Part shown: positions 55,972-63,970 of the stretch, piece after piece
Layout: each line of letters begins with the position of its first letter
How positions within the stretch are numbered: position 1 is the first letter of the stretch
NCBI RefSeq assembly: GCF_001590865.1
Contig: NZ_BBUY01000002.1
Span: 491,713 to 555,712, forward strand
Length of the DNA: 64,000 nt
Direction of reading: 5' to 3'
Source of the DNA: Streptomyces sp. NBRC 110611
GTDB lineage: Bacteria; Actinomycetota; Actinomycetes; Streptomycetales; Streptomycetaceae
Program-made: the position numbers and the translations under genes
The notes under the pieces: generated by a model
The model's input: only the letters and a program-made list of their open reading frames with translations
Database searches by the model: none
What the model was told of the DNA's origin: nothing

Positions 55972-58170
55972 ATGAGCGAGAAGACGACGACCCACCCGGG
56001 AGCCGCCGGCAGGGCTCCAGCGGCCGGCCAGCCCACCGCCCTGCGCAATGTGGTGCTGGTCGGCCACAGCGGATCGGGCAAGACCACGCTGGTGGAGGCC
56101 CTCGCACTGGCGTCCGGCGCGGTCAACCGGGCCGGACGGGTCGAGGACGGCGGCTGTCTGTCGGACTACGACGAGATCGAGCACCGCCAGCAGCGCTCCG
56201 TACAGCTCTCCCTGGTCCCGGTGGACTGGGGCGGAATCAAGATCAATATCCTGGACACCCCCGGATACGCCGATTTCGTCGGGGAACTCAGAGCCGGTCT
56301 GCGCGCCGCGGACGCGGCTCTTTTCGTCGTCTCGGCGGCCGACGGGGTGGCCGGCGCGACCCGGATGATCTGGGACGAGTGCGCGGCCGTCGGGATGCCG
56401 CGGGCGCTGGTCGTCACCCACCTGGAGGCATCCCGCGCCGACTTCGACGAGATGACCGAGGTGTGCCGCTCCGCCTTCGGCGGCGAGAACCCCGACGCGG
56501 TGCTGCCGCTCTACCTCCCCCTGTACGGGCGGCCGGGCGCCGACGGCCACTCCCCCGTCCACGGCCTGATCGGCCTGCTCTCCCAGCGGGTCGTCGACTA
56601 CTCCTCCGGTGAGCGCACCGAACGCGACCCGGCCGCCGAGGAGCTGCCGCGGATCGCGGAGGCCCGGAACCGCCTCATCGAGGGGATCATCGCCGAGAGC
56701 GAGGACGAGACCCTGATGGACCGCTATCTCGGCGGCGAGGACATCGACATCAAGACGCTGATCGGAGACCTGGAGACGGCGGTCGCCCGCGGTTCCTTCC
56801 ACCCCGTCCTGGCCGCGGCCCCGCCCCCCGACGGCGCCCGGCAGGGCCTGGGCACCGTCGAGCTGCTGGAGCTGATCACCGGTGGTTTCCCCACTCCGGC
56901 GGAGCGCGAGGCACCCGAGGTGACCAGCCCGGACGGCGCCCCGCGCGCGGCGCTGAGCTGCGACCCGGCCGGCCCCCTGGCGGCCGAGGTGGTCAAGACC
57001 TCCTCCGACCCGTACGTCGGCAGGATCTCGCTGGTCCGGATGTTCTCCGGCACGCTGCGGCCCGACGAGACGGTGCACGTGTCGGGACACGGCCTGGCGG
57101 ACCGGGGCCATGAGGACCATGACGTCGACGAGCGGGTCGGCGCGCTGTCCACCCCGTTCGGCAAACAGCAGCGCCCGCTGTCCCAGGCGGTCGCCGGCGA
57201 TCTGGCCTGTGTGGCGAAGCTGACCCGCGCCGAGACGGGCGACACCCTCTCCGCCAAGGACGCGCCGCTGCTGATGGAGCCCTGGTCGATGCCGGATCCG
57301 CTGCTGCCGGTCGCCATCCGGGCCCACAGCAAGGCCGACGAGGACAAGCTCTCACAGGGCCTGTCCCGCCTGGTGGCGGAGGACCCGACGATGCGGCTGG
57401 AGCACAATCAGGACACCCGCCAGGTGGTGCTGTGGTGCCTGGGCGAGGCGCATGTCGAGGTGGCGCTGGAGCGGCTGCGCTCGCGGTACGGCGTGCAGGT
57501 CGACACCGTCCCGCACAAGGTGTCGCTGCGGGAGACCTTCGGTGAGGCCGCCGCGGGCCGCGGACGGCATGTCAAACAGTCCGGTGGCCACGGCCAGTTC
57601 GCGATCTGCGAGATCGAGGTGGAACCGCTGCCCGGCGGCTCCGGCATCGAGTTCGTCGACAAGGTCGTGGGCGGCGCGGTGCCCCGGCAGTTCATCCCGT
57701 CCGTCGAGAAGGGCGTACGCGCCCAGGCCGCACGCGGGGTCGCCGCCGGGTACCCGCTCGTCGACATCCGCGTCACCCTGCTCGACGGGAAGGCGCACTC
57801 GGTCGACTCGTCGGACGCCGCGTTCCAGACGGCGGGCGCGCTGGCGCTGCGCGAGGCGGCCGCGGACGTCCGGATCGATCTGCTCGAACCGGTCTGCGAG
57901 GTCAGCGTGATGGTTCCGGACGAATTCGTCGGCCCGGTGATGAGCGATCTGTCGGGGCGCCGCGGCCGGGTCGTGGGCACCGAACAGTCGGGTGCGGGCC
58001 GCACCGTGGTGCGCGCCGAGGTGCCCGAGATCGAGATCGGCCGGTACGCGGTCGACCTGCGGTCCCTCTCGCACGGCAGCGGCCGGTTCTCCCGCCGTCA
58101 CCTGCGGCATGAGGCGATGCCGCCACAGCTCGCCGGGAAGCTGCGCGAACAGGACGGCAACGGCGGATAG
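55972..58170 (+). CDS. EF-G-like translational GTPase homologue with non-canonical G motifs
   Basis: 732 residues with EF-G domain order: G domain (1-290), domain II, III, IV (RETFGEAAAGRGRHVKQSGGHGQFA) and V. P-loop: GHSGSGKTTLVEAL. Differences from EF-G: G3 reads DTPGYADF with Tyr in place of the catalytic His; the G4 NKxD position reads THLE; domain IV is shortened in charged loops. The position matches the EF-G-like family of actinobacteria, whose mycobacterial member was reported to lack ribosome-dependent GTPase activity. ATG 55972 with GGAGG upstream. Confidence 0.9.
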   Translation: MSEKTTTHPGAAGRAPAAGQPTALRNVVLVGHSGSGKTTLVEALALASGAVNRAGRVEDGGCLSDYDEIEHRQQRSVQLSLVPVDWGGIKINILDTPGYADFVGELRAGLRAADAALFVVSAADGVAGATRMIWDECAAVGMPRALVVTHLEASRADFDEMTEVCRSAFGGENPDAVLPLYLPLYGRPGADGHSPVHGLIGLLSQRVVDYSSGERTERDPAAEELPRIAEARNRLIEGIIAESEDETLMDRYLGGEDIDIKTLIGDLETAVARGSFHPVLAAAPPPDGARQGLGTVELLELITGGFPTPAEREAPEVTSPDGAPRAALSCDPAGPLAAEVVKTSSDPYVGRISLVRMFSGTLRPDETVHVSGHGLADRGHEDHDVDERVGALSTPFGKQQRPLSQAVAGDLACVAKLTRAETGDTLSAKDAPLLMEPWSMPDPLLPVAIRAHSKADEDKLSQGLSRLVAEDPTMRLEHNQDTRQVVLWCLGEAHVEVALERLRSRYGVQVDTVPHKVSLRETFGEAAAGRGRHVKQSGGHGQFAICEIEVEPLPGGSGIEFVDKVVGGAVPRQFIPSVEKGVRAQAARGVAAGYPLVDIRVTLLDGKAHSVDSSDAAFQTAGALALREAAADVRIDLLEPVCEVSVMVPDEFVGPVMSDLSGRRGRVVGTEQSGAGRTVVRAEVPEIEIGRYAVDLRSLSHGSGRFSRRHLRHEAMPPQLAGKLREQDGNGG

Positions 58171-58198
58171 CCGGCGCCCGGCCGCCCGCCGGACCGTC

Positions 58199-58235
58199 CC
58201 GCCTTCCGGTCCAACTCCCTTGGGCCGGAAGGCGG
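58199..58235 (+). terminator. Terminator downstream of the EF-G-like gene
   Basis: A 16-bp stem including one wobble (CCGCCTTCCGG core) with a 5-base loop, 28 bases after the stop. Confidence 0.82.
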
Positions 58236-58365
58236 CTGTACGCTGAGGTCCTCACCGTTACACGCTGTGCGACGGCGAGGCGCCGGCGCACCGGGCTCAA
58301 CAGGTGTGCCGGCGGCGGAAGTCGGGAAGAGCCGCATCATCGGATGCGAGGGGTGGGGGGCGGTA

Positions 58366-60021
58366 GTGGCAGACGGCTTTGACTTCAGTCCCGGGGCGCA
58401 GGTGCCGCTCTCGGGGAGCGCCGGGCAGACGGCGGCGACCCAGGCACTGGCCTCGGCCGCCTATCGCGACAGCCCGCTCTCCGACATCTCCAAGGCGGAC
58501 TCCGACTCCGGCAAGTCGGAGATCAAGAAGCCCAAACTGTCGCTGTTCGAGCCCAATCTCGGCGAGGCGTTCGCGCGCGCCGTACAGGTACGGATGCTCG
58601 GCGGCGGCCGTAAGGCGCTGATCCAGTCCTTCGGTACGGAACCGCAGACCGTCGTGGAGCACTGCCTGTCGGCCAGCCGCGTCCGCAAGCAGCGGGATGT
58701 CCGGCTGACGCTGCTGATGGTGCTGTTCGGGCTGCTGTTCCTGCCCGGTGTGCTGCTGTGGCTGGGCGCCTTCCAGCTGCGCAGGACGTTCGCCAAGGGC
58801 GGTGACGGCAAGGGCGTCTCGTTGCCCGGTGCGGTGCTGCTGACCGTGCTCGCCGGCGTCGCCCTGGTCTTCATGGTCAAGCTGCCGGTGAACGGCTTCT
58901 GGCCGCTGTACGCCCGGGCCATGGTCGTCGCGCCGGTGATCGGCTGGTGGTGGGCCAAGCAGATCTGTGAGCGGACCGCGGTGGCCATGCGGGGGGCCTG
59001 GAAGGGGCTGCTGGAGGGCGGCGGGGTGGCCGCGAAGATCCCCGAGGCGGTGCCGCAGGACCCGAACCAGACCGCCGCCGAAACCCTCCGGAAGAACCTC
59101 GCGAAGGTCTCCGCCGAGCAGAACAGCAACGTCGTCTTCTACGCCGGCCCCAAGGGCATACTCGGCATGGGCACCCGCTGGGGCAGCTGGCAGCTCGCCG
59201 AGGAGCTGACGCCCGCGCAGGAGGGCACCGAGATCAACCCGTTCCGCAGCTGGGACGTGATCCGGGCGATCCACGACCGGCTGCGGCTGCTGGAGCGCAG
59301 CCCGCTGCACACCGGCGGCTTCCCCACACCCTCGGTACGCCACTGGATCGTCTCGCCGGTCGGCGAGAAGGCCGCCGCCGTCAGCCGCCCGGAGGGCACC
59401 CATGTGGACGCGTACCAGATCCGCGGGCACGAGATGGAGCGGATCTGCAACGAGCAGCAGTTCGGCAGCGGCAACCGCCACTACCTCGGCGTGCAGTTCG
59501 TCCTGTGGGACGGCCAGCTGGTGATCACCCTGATGATCACGGTCACGGTGCTGCACGAGACGCTGCGCATCGAGGTGACCGGCCACGCCCTCGGCCCGGT
59601 CAACGGCCTGTTCACGACGAAGCCCGAGCCGAAGACCAAGGATGTCGCCAAAGTCGTCAAGTTCTGGGAGACCAGGACCCAGACCCTGCCGCTGATCGAA
59701 CCGCGGGAGGTGGTCCGGCTCGCCGCCCGCGCGCCGCTGACGTGGTTCCCGCCGCTCCTGGACTTCCTCGGCGGCAAGCTGACCCTCCCCGAGCCGTTCG
59801 GCCTGCGGCACGTCTGGGCCGACAAGCCCTGGCGGCACCGCTTCATGGCCGACGACGCGCTGCGCACCGCGACCCCGGTGCTGCGCGCGGTCCACACCGC
59901 CGCGGTGAGCGTCCTCAAGGACAACGGCGTGAACACCGAGCGCTTCACCAACCGCTCGCTGTTCCTCAGCGGCATGATCCAGAGCGTGGAACCCCAGAAG
60001 GCCGACGAGTACAGCGCATAA
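58366..60021 (+). CDS. Conserved Streptomyces membrane protein of unknown function
   Basis: 551 residues. A cytoplasmic N-terminus of about 105 residues precedes hydrophobic segments at about 108-132 (LTLLMVLFGLLFLPGVLLWLGAF), 148-165 and 175-195. A large soluble region follows, with another hydrophobic stretch near residue 385 (LVITLMITVTVLHETL). No motif of a known enzyme or transporter is seen. It starts at GTG 58366; the preceding sequence is G-rich but not a standard ribosome-binding site. It follows the EF-G-like gene by 195 bp, with a terminator between. Confidence 0.75.
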   Translation: MADGFDFSPGAQVPLSGSAGQTAATQALASAAYRDSPLSDISKADSDSGKSEIKKPKLSLFEPNLGEAFARAVQVRMLGGGRKALIQSFGTEPQTVVEHCLSASRVRKQRDVRLTLLMVLFGLLFLPGVLLWLGAFQLRRTFAKGGDGKGVSLPGAVLLTVLAGVALVFMVKLPVNGFWPLYARAMVVAPVIGWWWAKQICERTAVAMRGAWKGLLEGGGVAAKIPEAVPQDPNQTAAETLRKNLAKVSAEQNSNVVFYAGPKGILGMGTRWGSWQLAEELTPAQEGTEINPFRSWDVIRAIHDRLRLLERSPLHTGGFPTPSVRHWIVSPVGEKAAAVSRPEGTHVDAYQIRGHEMERICNEQQFGSGNRHYLGVQFVLWDGQLVITLMITVTVLHETLRIEVTGHALGPVNGLFTTKPEPKTKDVAKVVKFWETRTQTLPLIEPREVVRLAARAPLTWFPPLLDFLGGKLTLPEPFGLRHVWADKPWRHRFMADDALRTATPVLRAVHTAAVSVLKDNGVNTERFTNRSLFLSGMIQSVEPQKADEYSA

Positions 60022-60073
60022 CCACGAGCCACAGGAACTGGGCACGCATTGCGTCACACGAACAAGGCACGCG

Positions 60074-60421
60074 TCACGGGAATACGGCCCCCATTGCCGC
60101 GCGGAATACGGCCCCCTCGCCGCGCATTGTGGCGATGAGGTCGGCGGCCTTGCGCAGGCGCCGGTTGTAGCCGGACTGTCCGGGCAGGTACGGGAACAGG
60201 TGCCGCAGGTGGGAGCGGGCGTAGCGGATCCAGCGGCGTTCGGAGACGTGGCCGAGCAAGGCTTGCATCACCGCGAGCGTGACCAGCTCGGCGTCGCTCA
60301 GCTTGGGCGCGATGCCGATCTCCGGCCGCCACGGAACCAGATGCGGCGATTTTTTCAGCAGGTCATCGGTTGCCACGTAGAGTGCAGTCGCGAGGGAGTC
60401 CAGATCAGGCGTCCGTACGGT
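60074..60421 (-). pseudogene. IS982-family transposase, N-terminal remnant
   Basis: The minus-strand frame reads LDSLATALYV just before GTG 60376, then KLSDAELVTLAVMQALLG, ERRWIRYARSHL and FPYLPGQSGYNRRLRKA. This is the N-terminal third of IS982-type transposases (full length about 290 residues). Homology ends near 60125; the frame closes at 60074 with unrelated residues. No valid start codon precedes LDSLATALYV; GTG 60376 is internal. The catalytic DDE region is absent, so the element is dead. Its upstream end abuts the HTH gene stop. Confidence 0.85.
60079..60125. repeat. Two adjacent ~24-bp direct repeats at the broken end of the IS remnant
   Basis: GGAATACGGCCCCC occurs at 60079-60092 and 60103-60116, each followed within 2-3 bases by GCCGCGC. 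The pair coincides with the point where transposase similarity ends. Confidence 0.75.
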
Positions 60422-60422
60422 G

Positions 60423-60695
60423 TCAAGCGGTCTCGACGCCGACGAACGACTCCCTCAAGTACTCATGCACGGCCGCCTCCGGGACCCGGAAGCTCCGACC
60501 CACGCGGATCGCGGGCAGATGGCCGCTGTGCACCAGGCGATAGGCCGTCATCTTCGACACCCGCATGACAGCGGCGACCTCCGCGACCGTCAGGAACACG
60601 ACCTCGTTCAACGGTCGTTTCGACGCCTTTGCCCCGATCGCATTGGCCGTGTTGACCACCGCGTTGACGTTCTTGAGCGCAGTACTGGACGCCAT
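60423..60695 (-). CDS. Excisionase-family helix-turn-helix DNA-binding protein
   Basis: 90 residues. The C-terminal 65 form a winged helix-turn-helix of the excisionase/MerR-like type (FLTVAEVAAVMRVSKMTAYRLVHSGHLPAIRVGRSFRVPEAAVHEYL). It closely resembles a widely conserved Streptomyces HTH protein, but the N-terminal 30 residues (Asn/Ala-rich) and the neighbourhood differ; no companion small Arg-rich ribosomal-protein gene follows. It starts at ATG 60695 behind AGGAG. Base composition looks less GC-rich than its surroundings, and an IS remnant abuts its 3' end, suggesting acquisition or duplication. The target is unknown. Confidence 0.82.
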   Translation of the reverse strand: MASSTALKNVNAVVNTANAIGAKASKRPLNEVVFLTVAEVAAVMRVSKMTAYRLVHSGHLPAIRVGRSFRVPEAAVHEYLRESFVGVETA

Positions 60696-60742
60696 GTCCT
60701 AGCTCCTGTTCATGTGGTGGACGTGTCGATGGCCGACGCGGA

Positions 60743-61156
60743 CTAGTTGTTGAGGGCCTTCATCAGCGCCGTGAACTCGGTGCGCGACAGCTTCCTGTCG
60801 CCATCGTTGTCGGCCTCGGCCATCAGCTCGGCCGCGCTGTCCTCGGGGCACCCGCACAGGGCCGCGAATCGTTCCATCTCGTCGAGCGAGAGGAAGCCGC
60901 TCTCGTCCACGTCGAACGCGGCGAACGCGTCCGCGTACTCATCCGCATCCTGCGGCACCTCCTGGGTGCGAACGGCGTCGAACTCGACCTGGGAGATGAG
61001 TTGGTCCCCGTCGGTGTCGGCAGCCGCGACGAACGCGGCGGCGTCCTCGCCGGTGATCTGGAGGCAGGTTTCGCGGACGGCGCGCACGATGTCATCGGCG
61101 GGCAGAGGGCCGGCACCAAGGGGCTTGATCGGGTCGTATCGGCCGTATTGCTGCAA
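60743..61156 (-). CDS. EF-hand calcium-binding protein, 5' end uncertain
   Basis: Up to 137 residues with three EF-hand loops: DTDGDQLISQVE (47-58), DVDESGFLSLDE (82-93) and DNDGDRKLSRTE (116-127). Loops 1 and 2 are canonical; loop 3 has Arg in place of the central Gly. No signal peptide is seen, so a cytosolic calcium sensor or buffer is likely. The only upstream start after an in-frame stop is TTG 61156, which lacks a ribosome-binding site; GTG at codon 24 is an alternative. Calerythrin-like relatives have four hands, so the N-terminus may be truncated. Confidence 0.75.
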   Translation of the reverse strand: MQQYGRYDPIKPLGAGPLPADDIVRAVRETCLQITGEDAAAFVAAADTDGDQLISQVEFDAVRTQEVPQDADEYADAFAAFDVDESGFLSLDEMERFAALCGCPEDSAAELMAEADNDGDRKLSRTEFTALMKALNN

Positions 61157-61232
61157 GTCGCAGGGCCACTACCGTCGTTACTTCCTTCGGGGGAAAGCAG
61201 AGCAAAGGCTGCCGGCGCAGGCCCTGCAGGCG

Positions 61233-62465
61233 CTAGCGGAAGATGCCCGTGTGGCCCAGGGAGTACCGGCCCGGCTGCGGGTAGACGGCCAGGCCGTGCG
61301 GGCCCTGGCCGACCGGGATCTTGGCCAGGGTTTTGCCGGTACGGGTGTCGAGTGCGTAGACCTCGGAGTGGTACCGGCCGGACAGCCACAGCACCTTGCC
61401 GTCGGCGGACAGTCCGCCCATGTCGGGACTGCCGCCGCCCGGGATGTGCCATCGGTCGACGAGCTTGCCGGTCCTGAAGTCGAGGAGCGAGATGGTGCCC
61501 TCGCCGCGGTTGGAGATGTACATAACCTTCGAGTCACGGCTGACGTAGAGGCCGTGGGCTCCCTTGCCGGTCGGCATCAGCTTCGGCCGGCCGAACCGGT
61601 CGCCGTTCAGGACCCAGACACCGTCGGCCATCATGTCGGCGATGTACCAGGTCCTGCCGTCCGGGGAGACCTTCACGTCCTGCGGCATCGCCCCGTCGAA
61701 CGGCAGCCGCTGCTGCCCGACGACCTTCATCTGCGCGGTGTCGACCTTCAGCAGCTCGCCGGAGAACTCACAGGAGACGATGAAGTACCGGCCGTCCGCC
61801 GAGAAGTCCGCGTGGTTCACCCCGGCGCAGCTGACCGGGACGGTCTTGCGGACCTCCATGGTGTGGGGGTCCCGGAAGACCAGCTGCCGGTCCATCGAGG
61901 CCATCACCACCGCGTACTTCCCGTTGGGTGTGAAGTAGAGGTTGTACGGGTCGTGGACCTGGACCCGCTTGCCGGCCTTGCCGGTGGCGGGGTCGATCGG
62001 GGTGAGGTCATGGCCGCGGTTGTTGTTGACCCAGAGCGTCTTCATGTCCCAGGACGGCACGACATGCTGCGGCTGGACGCCCACGGGGATGGTCTCGGTG
62101 ACCTTGTACGTCTTCGGGTCGATCACGCTGACCGTGTCGGAGCCGGTGTTGGGCACATAGATCCGCGCGGGGTAGCTCCTGACCTGGGGCACCAGCTTCC
62201 CGGGCCGGTCCGCCGCGTACACATCGCGCGCGTCGAGCAGCGGCGGCATTCCGGGCAGTCCCGGCTTGGCCGCCTTGACCGGCCCGCGCTCGACCGGCCG
62301 CGGGCTCTGCCCGGCGGGCTCGGTGCCGCCGCCACCGCAGCCCGCCGCGGCCAGCGCACAGGCCATGGCCAGCAGCGCGGCCGCCCGGCGGCCGAGGCTC
62401 CGGCCCGCGGCGCGTGGCAGGGGAACGGCGCGGCTCGGGGAGTGGGAACGGTTCCGGTCAGCCAT
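61233..62465 (-). CDS. Beta-propeller (YVTN/NHL-type) lipoprotein
   Basis: 410 residues. A lipoprotein signal peptide ends in the lipobox AAAGC (Cys about residue 43). The rest is a seven-bladed-propeller repeat series: RIYVPNTGSDTVSVIDPKTYKV, TLWVNNNRGHDLTPIDPATGKA, YAVVMASMDRQLVFRDPHTMEV, YFIVSCEFSGELLKVDTAQMKV, VMYISNRGEGTISLLDFRTGKL and VLWLSGRYHSEVYALDTRTGKT. It is likely extracytoplasmic and may bind a ligand or protein. It overlaps the NodB-like gene by one base (TGATG), so the two are probably made together. Confidence 0.88.
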   Translation of the reverse strand: MADRNRSHSPSRAVPLPRAAGRSLGRRAAALLAMACALAAAGCGGGGTEPAGQSPRPVERGPVKAAKPGLPGMPPLLDARDVYAADRPGKLVPQVRSYPARIYVPNTGSDTVSVIDPKTYKVTETIPVGVQPQHVVPSWDMKTLWVNNNRGHDLTPIDPATGKAGKRVQVHDPYNLYFTPNGKYAVVMASMDRQLVFRDPHTMEVRKTVPVSCAGVNHADFSADGRYFIVSCEFSGELLKVDTAQMKVVGQQRLPFDGAMPQDVKVSPDGRTWYIADMMADGVWVLNGDRFGRPKLMPTGKGAHGLYVSRDSKVMYISNRGEGTISLLDFRTGKLVDRWHIPGGGSPDMGGLSADGKVLWLSGRYHSEVYALDTRTGKTLAKIPVGQGPHGLAVYPQPGRYSLGHTGIFR

Positions 62466-63265
62466 CAGGTCACTAGCTCCGTTGTCGTCACCGCGCGCAG
62501 GCCGCGCCGGCGGAGGCCGTCGAGGATCGGGGGCAGCGCGGCCACCGTGCCGGCGTGCCCGAGATGGAGGCTCACGACCGAGCCGGGCCGGACCGCGTCC
62601 AGGACCGTGCGCTGGACGGCCGGGGCGCCGGGGTCGGTCGCGTCGAGGGAGTCCACGTCGTACGACAGGACGTGCGGATAGCCGGCCTCACCGGCCAGCC
62701 GGACCACCAGGTCCGTGGCCCGCCGGGTCCGCGACGGGCGGAACCAGCTGCCGATGGTCCCGGTGAGCCGGCGCAGCCGGTCCGCGCACCGCCTGATCTC
62801 GGCGTACGCCTCGGCGGCCGGCAGGGCGCAGACGGCGCGGTGGTGCATGGTGTGATTGCCCAGCTCATGGCCGCCGTCGAGGATCCGACGGGCCATCGCG
62901 GGCTGTGCGTCGAGCCATGCGCCGACGGCGAGCACGGTGACGTGGGCGCCGGCCCGCTCGGCCTCGCCCAGGAGCGCGGTCGCCAGTTTCGGGTCGCCCG
63001 CGCCGTGGAAGGTCAGGGCGACCGCGCGGCGGCCCCGGGGCCCGTGCTCGATCTGTACGGGAAGGCCGGGCACCCGGGTGGGCGGCCGGGCGGCGCGCGC
63101 CGGGGCGGGCGGGCGCCGCGCGGCACCGGAGGGGCTCGGTCCGCCGGTGGTGCGTACGGTGCCGGAGCCCTCGTCCCGGTGCGGGGCGCAGCCCGCCGCC
63201 AGCGCACCGGCCGCCGCGGCCGAGGTGGCCGCGCGCAGCACACAGCGGCGATCCAGCGAAGTCAC
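62465..63265 (-). CDS. Polysaccharide-deacetylase (NodB) family protein with altered catalytic motif
   Basis: 266 residues. A DRRCVLRA twin-Arg-like start and LAAGC lipobox (Cys about 26) suggest a Tat-exported lipoprotein. A Pro/Ala linker precedes the NodB domain (about 75-262). Motif 2 is present (GNHTMHH) and motif 3 resembles WFRPSR. Motif 1, normally TFDDGP with the catalytic base and a metal ligand, reads TFHGAGDP. Deacetylase activity is therefore doubtful. GTG 63265 has GGGGAG directly adjacent, so the exact start is uncertain. Confidence 0.82.
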   Translation of the reverse strand: MTSLDRRCVLRAATSAAAAGALAAGCAPHRDEGSGTVRTTGGPSPSGAARRPPAPARAARPPTRVPGLPVQIEHGPRGRRAVALTFHGAGDPKLATALLGEAERAGAHVTVLAVGAWLDAQPAMARRILDGGHELGNHTMHHRAVCALPAAEAYAEIRRCADRLRRLTGTIGSWFRPSRTRRATDLVVRLAGEAGYPHVLSYDVDSLDATDPGAPAVQRTVLDAVRPGSVVSLHLGHAGTVAALPPILDGLRRRGLRAVTTTELVT

Positions 63266-63332
63266 CTCCCCATTAGAGAGGCAACCCACCCAAATAACGG
63301 CGATATATCCGATTCGTTCGGTTTCGTGTCGC

Positions 63333-63875
63333 CTACGCGGGCCAGGCCTCGGCGAGCATGGCCCGGGTGTCGGCGAGCAGCTGGGGCAGCACCTTGGTGT
63401 GGCCGATGACGGGAAGGAAATTGGTGTCCCCGCCCCAGCGGGGCACGATGTGCTGATGCAGATGCGCCGCGATCCCGGCGCCTGCCACGCTGCCCTGGTT
63501 GAGGCCGATGTTGAAGCCATGCGCCCCGGAGGCGCTGCGCAGCGCAGTCATCGCCTGCTTGGTGAACTCGGCGAGCTCCGAGGTCTCCCCCGGGTCCAGC
63601 TCGGTGTAGTCGGCGATGTGGCGGTAAGGGACGACCATCAGGTGTCCGCCGTTGTACGGGTACAGGTTGAGCACCGCGTAGACCTTCTCACCGCGCGCGA
63701 TGATCAGGCCGTCCTCGTCGCTCTTGGCCTGGATCACGCAGAACGGACATCCGTCGGCCCCCGGACCGGTCGGCTTGTTCTCCCCCTGGATGTAGGCCAT
63801 CCGGTGAGGCGTCCACAGGCGCTGAAAGGCGTCCTGCGTCCCGACTCCGATCTGCTGCTCCGGCTCACTCGTCAT
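63333..63875 (-). CDS. HIT-family nucleotide-binding hydrolase/phosphorylase
   Basis: 180 residues. The histidine triad HLHQHIVP lies near residue 145, and CPFC near residue 45 is the zinc-binding Cys pair of the branch. LYPYNGGHLMVVPYRHIADYTEL is typical. By position between thrS and pgsA-type genes it corresponds to the mycobacterial HIT protein characterised as a diadenosine tetraphosphate phosphorylase; that activity is inferred. ATG 63875 is chosen (TSEPEQQ), although an upstream Met is possible. Confidence 0.9.
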   Translation of the reverse strand: MTSEPEQQIGVGTQDAFQRLWTPHRMAYIQGENKPTGPGADGCPFCVIQAKSDEDGLIIARGEKVYAVLNLYPYNGGHLMVVPYRHIADYTELDPGETSELAEFTKQAMTALRSASGAHGFNIGLNQGSVAGAGIAAHLHQHIVPRWGGDTNFLPVIGHTKVLPQLLADTRAMLAEAWPA

Positions 63876-63913
63876 GATGGCCAGCATATTCCCCGGCCGG
63901 AGAACGGATGAGA

Positions 63914-63945
63914 CGAGGGGCGACCCCGATCGGGGCCGCCCCTCG
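63914..63945 (-). terminator. Palindromic terminator between the right-edge gene and the HIT gene
   Basis: A 32-base near-perfect palindrome (arms CGAGGGGCG/CGCCCCTCG, inner CCCCGATCGGGG, one wobble), 25 bases after the stop of the right-edge gene. Confidence 0.78.
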
Positions 63946-63970
63946 CACCCCCGCACGTGCGGGGACCGCA

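Noticed and set aside
62465..63265. Assigning a definite chitin or peptidoglycan deacetylase
   Set aside because: The catalytic motif is altered, so substrate and activity cannot be claimed from sequence.
60022..63332. Integrated plasmid or prophage
   Set aside because: No integrase, attachment-site repeat, tRNA gene or phage gene is present; only an IS fragment and ordinary genes.
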